A program made the translations under genes and the position numbers. The notes beneath the pieces are model-generated. The model worked only from the letters and a program-made list of their open reading frames with translations. It made no database searches and had not been told where the DNA came from. Of a stretch of DNA of 64,000 nucleotides, positions 56,602-64,000 are shown one piece after another; position 1 is the stretch's first letter, and every line of letters starts with the position of its first letter. The stretch is from Gammaproteobacteria bacterium. GTDB taxonomy: Bacteria > Pseudomonadota > Gammaproteobacteria > Nitrosococcales > Methylophagaceae. The stretch lies in the NCBI GenBank assembly GCA_014859375.1, contig JACUUH010000005.1, positions 1 through 64,000 on the forward strand. The letters run 5' to 3'.

Positions 56602-57231
56602 TTATTTGGCTGATGGTTGCCATGTAGGTTGAGTCGAAAACCACAATTCCGGTTTGAGTGACAATAAACGATATAAGCCTGAAGGTAAGTCATTTTTTGC
56701 TTGTTCCAAATTGTCATTTATGCGGACATGACTCATTACACCATGGATATATTGATAGAGTATACGAGCAATTTGCTCTGGATCGTCTTGTCGTTCAAGA
56801 TAGTTGCCTGCTTGCAACGCTTTAACCAGTGCGGTGTTGTATTTTAGCGCATTGGTTGACATTGCTTGTAACGCGGCAATGACTTTATCGTCATTGCTAC
56901 CAATTTGAGCGCCAACATTGTAAAAAGGGCAACCAGGAATTTGATCCTCATTTTTTGCAACAAACAAATAATAAATAAGGTTTTCCAGTTGTTCTAAAGG
57001 GCTGTTAATAGGGGAGAACATATTATCGAAATCTTTCTTGATAACCTCCCAATAATAGCTACTTGCTTCGTAAAATAGACTCGCTTTAGATTCAAAGTGA
57101 TGATAAAACGCGCCTTTTGTGACCCCGGCTTGAGAACAAATTTCATTGACACCGACACTACTGTAATTGCTCTGCCAAATGAGCTCTAATGCTATCTCAA
57201 GTAAACGTTGACGTGTATCTACAACCGACAT
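56602..57231 (-). CDS. TetR/AcrR family transcriptional regulator
   Basis: TRQRLLEIALELIWQSNYSSVGVNEICSQAGVTKGAFYHHFESKASLFYEA. Confidence 0.95.
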   Translation of the reverse strand: MSVVDTRQRLLEIALELIWQSNYSSVGVNEICSQAGVTKGAFYHHFESKASLFYEASSYYWEVIKKDFDNMFSPINSPLEQLENLIYYLFVAKNEDQIPGCPFYNVGAQIGSNDDKVIAALQAMSTNALKYNTALVKALQAGNYLERQDDPEQIARILYQYIHGVMSHVRINDNLEQAKNDLPSGLYRLLSLKPELWFSTQPTWQPSAK

Positions 57232-57267
57232 GTTTTATTCTTCTTAAAACTAATATCTGTGTAGTAT

Positions 57268-57285
57268 AGATACCAATCGGTTTGT
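57268..57285. promoter_or_regulatory. Putative TetR operator (imperfect), upstream of the tetR gene
   Basis: AGATACC-AATC-GGTTTGT, same 7-4-7 geometry as 57423-57440. Confidence 0.5.
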
Positions 57286-57422
57286 CTTGCAAATAAATAT
57301 ATAATTTATGTGTTAATTTTTATTTTAATTTAAAATCAATATGATACGTTATTTTTGGCGGGCTATATTTATTCTGGGTATGTGTAAGTTAATCGGAGGT
57401 GGGTAACAATGTTTATTGACCG

Positions 57423-57440
57423 ACATACCAGCCGGTATGT
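57423..57440. promoter_or_regulatory. Putative TetR operator (perfect arms), upstream of RND adaptor
   Basis: ACATACC-AGCC-GGTATGT. Confidence 0.6.
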
Positions 57441-57510
57441 ATCATAGCGTCTCTTAAATACAACTTGCACCTTACAGAGCAAGAGCATCCAAACTACAGG
57501 CTGATATCCG

Positions 57511-58662
57511 ATGAGTTTAGTTACAGTGATTAAAAACAGAAAACATGTCAACAGTTTGCTTGTCGCTTTTTTAGCGGTTAATGTGTTTGCAATGACAAGT
57601 TATGCTGATATGGCAGCTCCGCCTCCGCCCACTGTCGAGGTAATTGAGATTAAAGCCGAACCTATTCGAGTTTGGAGTGCCTTTTCAGGTACCTTATCTG
57701 CTGTTGATATTGCAGAGATTAAAGCACAAGTTGGTGGTGAGATTACTCAGGTATTATTTGAAGATGGTCAGATGGTTAAGAAAGGCCAGCGATTATTTGT
57801 AATCGATCCCAGACCCTATGAAGCAGCGTATAAACGGTCACAAGCTCAACTTGCGTCAGCACAATCACGCGCCAAATTAGCCAAAGATGAGCTGGACAGA
57901 TCTAAAAAATTAGTGGCAAGTAAACTCGTCTCTGAAAGCGTCTATGATGCGGCACGTAATGATTATAACGTCGCAATCGCTGCCATAAATGAAGCTGAAA
58001 GTGTCCTGGTTCAAACCAAATTGAATTTAGATTACGCATTTGTCACAGCACCATTTGATGGCAGAATTAGTCGGGCCGAACTAACGGTAGGTAATATCGT
58101 ACAGACAGCACCAAATGCACCGGTATTAGCAACGATTGTTGCTAATGATAAACTCTATGCAGAGTTTAATGTTGATGAGCGCACCTACATCAAAGCCATA
58201 CGTACTGAGCATGATCCTAAAGCGATGCCAGTTGAATTAACATTAGCTGGTGATCAGGACGTGGTCTATCACGGCAAAATTCATTCCTTCGATAATCAGC
58301 TTGATAGAGCCAGTGGCACTATTCGAGCCCGCGCTATTTTTGATAATACCGATGGTGTATTGACACCTGGTATGTATGCCAATATCAGATTAGGATCTGC
58401 ATCGAAAATAGATGCATTACTGATTCCTCAAAAAGCGATAGGTACTAATCAAGATAAGAAGTTTGTTTATATTGTTGATCAAACAAACACGGCTGTTTAT
58501 CGCGAAGTTAACTTAGGCATTAGTTATCAGGATTCGCGAGTCGTGTTGTCAGGATTGAATGTGGGTGATCGTGTTATTACAAATGGCATTGCTCATATTC
58601 GACCTAATACGGTAGTTAATCCTTTGCCGCTAGCAGTAGCACAAGCGCCAGACCTACCATAA
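57511..58662 (+). CDS. RND efflux periplasmic adaptor (MFP) subunit
   Basis: VGGEITQVLFEDGQMVKKGQRLFVIDPRPYEAAYKRSQAQLASAQ, LDYAFVTAPFDGRISRAELTVGNIV. Confidence 0.95.
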   Translation: MSLVTVIKNRKHVNSLLVAFLAVNVFAMTSYADMAAPPPPTVEVIEIKAEPIRVWSAFSGTLSAVDIAEIKAQVGGEITQVLFEDGQMVKKGQRLFVIDPRPYEAAYKRSQAQLASAQSRAKLAKDELDRSKKLVASKLVSESVYDAARNDYNVAIAAINEAESVLVQTKLNLDYAFVTAPFDGRISRAELTVGNIVQTAPNAPVLATIVANDKLYAEFNVDERTYIKAIRTEHDPKAMPVELTLAGDQDVVYHGKIHSFDNQLDRASGTIRARAIFDNTDGVLTPGMYANIRLGSASKIDALLIPQKAIGTNQDKKFVYIVDQTNTAVYREVNLGISYQDSRVVLSGLNVGDRVITNGIAHIRPNTVVNPLPLAVAQAPDLP

Positions 58663-58712
58663 AAACCAGTCGCTTATTGACCGCATAGCGCATTCTGCGA
58701 TTAAGGAAATGT

Positions 58713-61700
58713 ATGAATATCTCTAAATTTTTTGTCGATAGACCGATCTTTGCTGGTGTGTTGTCCCTGCTGATTTTAATCGCGGGTTTAATATCAATGT
58801 TTCAATTGCCTATTTCTGAATATCCAGAAGTAACACCACCATCGGTCGTTGTTAATGCATCCTATCCTGGAGCAAACCCCAAAGTCATAGCTGAAACAGT
58901 AGCGACGCCTTTAGAAGAGCAACTGAGTGGTGTTGAGAATATGTTATATATGTTCTCACAAGCGACTTCAGATGGACGTATGACATTAACTGCGACCTTC
59001 AAAATAGGAACAGATGTCGATCTTGCCCAGCAAATGGTTCAAAACAGAGTGTCACAAGCTCTGCCACGTTTGCCAGAAGTGACCAGGCAGTTAGGTGTGA
59101 CTGTTGTTAAAAGTTCACCCGATTTAACAATGGTGGTGCATTTAGTATCACCAGATAACAGTTATGACGAACTTTATTTACGTAACTATGGTTTGATGCG
59201 TGTTAAAGATGAATTAGCCAAAGTACCGGGCGTGGGTACTGTCCGCTTATTTGGATCGGGCGACTATGCAATGCGTATCTGGTTAAATCCGGACAAAGTG
59301 GCTGAGCGATTATTAACAGCAAATGATGTTGTTAATGCGATTCGTGAACAAAACGTGCAAGTAGCTGCGGGTATTATCGGTGGTGCACCGATGACAAATC
59401 CTATTGATGTGCAATTGCCAATCAATGCTAAAGGACGACTGGAATCACCTGAAGAATTTGAAAATATTATTATTCGAGCAGGTGACAATGGTCAAATAAC
59501 CCGTCTAAAAGACGTAGCCAGAGTTGAACTTGCTGCTGCTGAATACAACATGGGATCAATGCTTGATAGTCAATCAGCGGTTGCTCTTCCAATCTTTGCA
59601 GCGCCTGGAGCCAACGCGATTGAGATCTCTGACAATGTCCGTGCAACGATGGCAGAAGTGTCTAAACACTTTCCTAACGGTGTTGAATACCGTGTGGTTT
59701 ATGATCCAACGGTATTTGTTAGGGATTCTATTAGCGCTGTAATCAAAACTCTATTAGAGGCACTTGCCTTGGTTGTAGTGGTGGTTGTGGTGTTTTTACA
59801 AACATGGCGTGCATCGATTATTCCTTTACTGGCGGTGCCGGTATCAATTATTGGTACCTTTGCATTGATGCAGGCTTTTGGTTTTTCAATTAACACTTTA
59901 TCTTTATTTGGTTTAGTGTTGGCAATTGGTATCGTCGTCGATGATGCCATTGTTGTTGTGGAAAATGTTGAACGAAATATCAGTGAAGGTTTAAGCCCGC
60001 TTGAAGCAAGTTATAAAGCGATGAGAGAGGTAAGTGGTCCGATTATCGCTATCTCATTAACCTTGGTTGCTGTGTTTGTACCGATTGCATTTGTCAGTGG
60101 TTTGACAGGACAGTTTTATCAACAATTTGCTTTAACCATTGCGATTTCAACGGTTATTTCAGCCTTTAACTCATTAACATTAAGCCCTGCTCTGGCAGCA
60201 TTATTACTGAGAGGTCATGATCAACCCAAAGATGCATTAACTAAATTGATTGATGCGTTGTTTGGCTGGTTCTTCCGAATTTTTAATTATACATTTAAGC
60301 GCGGTTCATCAGCGTATTCATCAACTGTATCAGGCATGTTAGGCCATAAGTTTTTAGCGTTTAGTTTTTATGTCGTGTTGATGGCTGCAACCGTATTTGG
60401 CTTTAACCAGATCCCAAGTGGGTTTGTGCCTGGACAAGATAAACAATATTTGGTCAGTTTTGCCCAACTTCCTGATGGTGCCACCATGGATCGCACTAAC
60501 GAAGTGATTAAAGAGATGGGTCTAATTGCCCTAGCAGAACCTGGCGTGGCCAGTGCAGTGCAATTTCCTGGTTTATCGGTTAATGGTTTTACCAATAGTG
60601 CCAGTGCAGGCATTGTCTTTGTAACATTAGATTCATTTGATAAGCGTAAATCACCCGAATTATCTGCACAGGCAATTGCAGGTAAATTACAGCAAAAATT
60701 TGCAGGAATTGAAGAAGCCTTTATTGCTATCTTCCCGCCACCTTCAGTTCGAGGCTTGGGTACAACGGGTGGTTTTAAATTGCAAATAGAAGATCGTGCT
60801 GATCTTGGCTATGAGCAGTTGGCAAACGTGGTTGAACGTGTTCAACAACAAGCGTGGCAAGATCCGGCATTAATGAGCGTGTATTCAAACTTCAAAATTA
60901 ATGTGCCTCAGTTATACGCTGATTTGGATCGAACCAAGGCCAAACAGCTAGGCCTTAATATCAAAGAAATTTTTGATACTATGCAAATCTATCTTGGCTC
61001 ATTGTATGTTAATGATTTTAATCAGTTTGGTCGGACATATCAGGTCATAGCTCAAGCTGAGGGTGAGTTTAGATCTAGTCCTGAAGATGCGATGAATCTT
61101 AAAGTTAGAAATAACCGTGGTCAAATGATACCGCTGGGTAGTGTCTTAACCATGCAAGAAAGCTATGGTCCTGAAAGTGCTGCTCACTATAATGGTTATT
61201 TGGCAGCGGATATCAATGGTGATGCTGCACCGGGCTATTCCAGTGGCCAAGCTCAAGATGCGATCAGTGCTATTTTAGAAAGAACCTTACCAGTAGGCAT
61301 GACCTTTGAATGGACAGATTTAACCTATCAGCAAATTTTAAGTGGCAATACGATTGTGTATATATTTCCACTATGTTTGTTTCTGGTTTTCCTGGTGCTT
61401 GCTGCTCAATATGAGAGTCTGGTATTGCCATTAGTCGTTATTTCAATTGTGCCATTATCAATTTTGGCGGCTGTATTTGGTATCTGGTACACCGATGGTG
61501 ATAATAATGTATTCACTCAGGTCAGCTTATTTGTATTGGCAGGGCTTGCCAGTAAAAATGCTATTTTGATCGTTGAGTTTGCCCGAGAACTTGAAATGGA
61601 TGGCCTATCAACCGTTAAAGCTGCAATTAAAGCCAGTCATATGCGCTTACGCCCAATTTTGATGACCTCATTTGCCTTTATTATGGGTGTAGTACCAATG

Positions 61701-61877
61701 GTATTTTCATCAGGTGCGGGTGCAGAAATGCGTAATGTTATCGGTGTTGCCGTGTTCTCGGGTATGTTAGGTGTCACCTTCTTTGGTTTATTCTTCACCC
61801 CCATTTTTTACGTGATATTACGTAAGTTAGAAGGTGCAAAAAAATATTCCAGACATGGACGAGTTGAAGCGTTCTAG
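58713..61877 (+). CDS. RND efflux permease (HAE1 family)
   Basis: FFVDRPIFAGVLSLLILIAGLISMFQLPISEYPEVTPPSVVVNASYPGA, GIVVDDAIVVVENVER. Confidence 0.97.
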   Translation: MNISKFFVDRPIFAGVLSLLILIAGLISMFQLPISEYPEVTPPSVVVNASYPGANPKVIAETVATPLEEQLSGVENMLYMFSQATSDGRMTLTATFKIGTDVDLAQQMVQNRVSQALPRLPEVTRQLGVTVVKSSPDLTMVVHLVSPDNSYDELYLRNYGLMRVKDELAKVPGVGTVRLFGSGDYAMRIWLNPDKVAERLLTANDVVNAIREQNVQVAAGIIGGAPMTNPIDVQLPINAKGRLESPEEFENIIIRAGDNGQITRLKDVARVELAAAEYNMGSMLDSQSAVALPIFAAPGANAIEISDNVRATMAEVSKHFPNGVEYRVVYDPTVFVRDSISAVIKTLLEALALVVVVVVVFLQTWRASIIPLLAVPVSIIGTFALMQAFGFSINTLSLFGLVLAIGIVVDDAIVVVENVERNISEGLSPLEASYKAMREVSGPIIAISLTLVAVFVPIAFVSGLTGQFYQQFALTIAISTVISAFNSLTLSPALAALLLRGHDQPKDALTKLIDALFGWFFRIFNYTFKRGSSAYSSTVSGMLGHKFLAFSFYVVLMAATVFGFNQIPSGFVPGQDKQYLVSFAQLPDGATMDRTNEVIKEMGLIALAEPGVASAVQFPGLSVNGFTNSASAGIVFVTLDSFDKRKSPELSAQAIAGKLQQKFAGIEEAFIAIFPPPSVRGLGTTGGFKLQIEDRADLGYEQLANVVERVQQQAWQDPALMSVYSNFKINVPQLYADLDRTKAKQLGLNIKEIFDTMQIYLGSLYVNDFNQFGRTYQVIAQAEGEFRSSPEDAMNLKVRNNRGQMIPLGSVLTMQESYGPESAAHYNGYLAADINGDAAPGYSSGQAQDAISAILERTLPVGMTFEWTDLTYQQILSGNTIVYIFPLCLFLVFLVLAAQYESLVLPLVVISIVPLSILAAVFGIWYTDGDNNVFTQVSLFVLAGLASKNAILIVEFARELEMDGLSTVKAAIKASHMRLRPILMTSFAFIMGVVPMVFSSGAGAEMRNVIGVAVFSGMLGVTFFGLFFTPIFYVILRKLEGAKKYSRHGRVEAF

Positions 61878-61886
61878 TTTGTAGAA

Positions 61887-62212
61887 AACCCCAGTTCGAT
61901 AAGTGTTTATTTCTATCTTTTTTTATTCACTACGTTTTTGCGCTCGCCGCTAGGCGTTCATTTCTTTTGCATACCCAAAAGAAACGAACCAAAGAAAAGG
62001 GCACCCGAAATTGCCTTATCTCCAAAAACTAAGCTACTTTTGTAGCGTAGCCGACAACTCGCTACGCTCAAACATTCGACTACTTTATCTACAAAAGTAG
62101 CTTATCTTTTGGCGGCAAAAACGGGAAAATGGGGCTCTGAAAATGTTTCAAACATTTATTTTCCCCTTACTTTTACACTAACAACTTGAATCTATTATCC
62201 CGAGTTGAGGTT
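61887..62212. mobile_element. 326-bp inverted-repeat-bounded element with ends related to the 122-bp elements
   Basis: Left AACCCCAGTTCGATAAG, right (rc) AACCTCAACTCGGGATAAT; internal perfect 15-bp IR AAGCTACTTTTGTAG/CTACAAAAGTAGCTT (62031-62045/62089-62103). Confidence 0.5.
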
Positions 62213-62786
62213 AAGCCGTCGTGGTTGTGTCGCTTTTATCGTGATTATAGTGCTCGATGAAAGCCACTAAACCTGTTTGCACAAGTTCGTAGGTTTTATC
62301 AATATTGCTTGCAATATCACCTTCAAGCACCTGTAAGCCATCTAAAATAGCGCGAGCTTCACTAAATCCTTTATCGATACCACCCTTTATTAGATCGGTA
62401 AATTTAACTAAGGCGTCATCCAGATTAAGTTCGGGATGTTGTTTAGAGTAGGCACTGAAAAATGCCGTGCTTTGAGACACAATGCGATCAGCTGTTGCCT
62501 CTGGACTGACATCGATACCAGCATCATACGTTGCCTGAATGGCATTATCGCCCATGGTGTCTTGCAATGCTTGATTGATGCCTTCGATTGCTGTTTTATA
62601 AAGAAGTGCTAGCGATTCATTACCTGTGCTTAAACTGACATTTGCATTAGATTGCAAAATAGCCGCATTGAGCTGTTTTTTTTGATGCGCTAAGTCCGAC
62701 ACCGTTTGCCCAAAAGGACCATCGACTTTTTTATCTTCGGATTGTGCTAGCTGACTGATTTTTTGACCGAATGCTTGAATATCCAT
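62211..62786 (-). CDS. DUF5610-like domain protein
   Basis: YDAGIDVSPEATADRIVSQSTAFFSAYSKQHPELNLDDALVKFTDLIKGGIDKGFSEARAILDGLQVLEGDIASNIDKTYELVQ. Confidence 0.7.
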   Translation of the reverse strand: MDIQAFGQKISQLAQSEDKKVDGPFGQTVSDLAHQKKQLNAAILQSNANVSLSTGNESLALLYKTAIEGINQALQDTMGDNAIQATYDAGIDVSPEATADRIVSQSTAFFSAYSKQHPELNLDDALVKFTDLIKGGIDKGFSEARAILDGLQVLEGDIASNIDKTYELVQTGLVAFIEHYNHDKSDTTTTA

Positions 62787-62857
62787 GAGTGCCTCCAGAA
62801 AGAGATGAAGATATAAAGACTATAGCGGCAATTATTTTGTTAACCTGATAGTTAATT

Positions 62858-62979
62858 AACCTCAGTTCTGGATAAGCACAGCCATCCAGCACCTTTGTTT
62901 TAGTGGTTTTACTAGCTATTTGTTGGTAAGTCATTGTTCGTTATAGGGTAGCTGACTATTCTTATCCAGAACTGAGGTT
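62858..62979. mobile_element. 122-bp MITE-like element, copy 2
   Basis: Same perfect 19-bp TIRs and length as 49845-49966. Confidence 0.85.
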
Positions 62980-63103
62980 AATTAAATAATTGATTAAACC
63001 AGTATAACTTAACATTTAAGTTTGAAAGACTTGAACTTTGAACCAATTGTCCCCATATCGCTGTGACACATAAATTAACTAGCAAGATGGAGACATTTTT
63101 TCG

Positions 63104-64000
63104 ATGGGTATTGATGCACATAAAGAAACATTAGGTTTTCAAACAGAAGTGTCACAATTATTGGATCTGATGATCCACTCGCTGTATAGCAACAAAGAAA
63201 TTTTCATGCGTGAATTAATTTCTAATGCGGCAGATGCATCTGACAAACTTCGTTTTGAAGCACTTTCTGATGATGCGCTTTATGAAGATGATGCGGAATT
63301 AACGATCCGTGTTGAGTTTGATAAAGACGCAAAAACAATCACTATCACTGATAATGGTATCGGTATGAACCGTCAGGAAGTGATAGACAATATCGGTACG
63401 ATTGCCAATTCAGGCACCAAAAAATTCTTTGATAAAATGACGGGCGATCAAGCTAAAGATTCACAGCTTATCGGTCAATTTGGTGTTGGTTTTTATTCGG
63501 CATTTATCGTTGCTGACAAAGTCACATTAAAAACACGTCGTGCTGGTTTAACATCAGAACACGGTGTTGAATGGAGCTCTGAAGGTAAGGGCGAATTCAC
63601 AATTGAAACAATCGATAAGCCAACACGTGGTACTGAAATCACATTACATCTACGTGAAGACCAAGATGAGTTTCTAAACAGCTGGCGTTTACGTAACTGT
63701 ATTACTAAATATTCAGATCACATCAACTTGCCGATTGTGATGAAAAAAGATCCTGTGCCAGATGAAGAAGGCAAAATTGATGATTCTGTCGTCTTAGAAC
63801 AAGAAACAGTCAACAAAGCAACTGCATTGTGGACCTTATCGAAAAGCGAAATCACAGACGAACAATATCAAGAATTCTACAAACAAATTGCACACGACTA
63901 CCAAGATCCTTTGATGTGGATCCACAACAAAGTAGAAGGTAAAACAGAATATACGTCATTACTTTACATCCCATCTAAAGCACCATTTGATCTATGGGAT
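63104..64000 (+). CDS. htpG: Molecular chaperone HtpG (Hsp90), 5' part; runs off window end
   Basis: [54 protein letters not shown]...[19 protein letters not shown]. Confidence 0.97.
   Translation, partial: MGIDAHKETLGFQTEVSQLLDLMIHSLYSNKEIFMRELISNAADASDKLRFEALSDDALYEDDAELTIRVEFDKDAKTITITDNGIGMNRQEVIDNIGTIANSGTKKFFDKMTGDQAKDSQLIGQFGVGFYSAFIVADKVTLKTRRAGLTSEHGVEWSSEGKGEFTIETIDKPTRGTEITLHLREDQDEFLNSWRLRNCITKYSDHINLPIVMKKDPVPDEEGKIDDSVVLEQETVNKATALWTLSKSEITDEQYQEFYKQIAHDYQDPLMWIHNKVEGKTEYTSLLYIPSKAPFDLWD

Overview
64 kb of an AT-rich gammaproteobacterial chromosome. A Methylophaga/Piscirickettsiaceae-like host is a guess from gene order and is not demonstrated. Most of the window is syntenic housekeeping DNA: a full nuoA-N complex I operon plus a DUF2818 gene; an EF-G paralogue; rluD; csp; mutM; a Gld-like ABC/GldG/DUF4340 cluster; rpmG-rpmB; an acetolactate-synthase-like gene; gatA-gatC without gatB; mreBCD-mrdAB-mltB-rlpA-dacA-dat-ybeD-lipB-lipA; a FccB-type flavoprotein; citrate synthase; epmB/efp/epmA; TRAP permeases; yaaA; a MASE1-PAS-GGDEF cyclase with an ANTAR protein; cfa; a TetR/RND efflux locus; a DUF5610-like gene; and the 5' part of htpG. 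The non-ordinary DNA is concentrated in two places. (i) At the left edge, a tyrosine-recombinase gene abuts a 3' tRNA-Leu fragment just upstream of nuoA, which looks like the att end of a genomic island. (ii) At about 49.8-63.0 kb there is a patch of small mobile or repeat elements: two 122-bp inverted-repeat elements, a related 326-bp element, and a decayed IS982-family copy with similar ends. In the same patch, a cfa gene sits in an about 2.2-kb insert flanked by direct repeats of the 3' end of a neighbouring gene, one repeat carrying a 6 x 8-bp tandem array. Other points of interest are a probable ATT start codon for mreC, a split flavocytochrome c sulfide dehydrogenase pair, a decayed helicase fragment, and paired TetR operator palindromes. 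No clearly new multi-gene system was found. All calls are from reading the sequence only.
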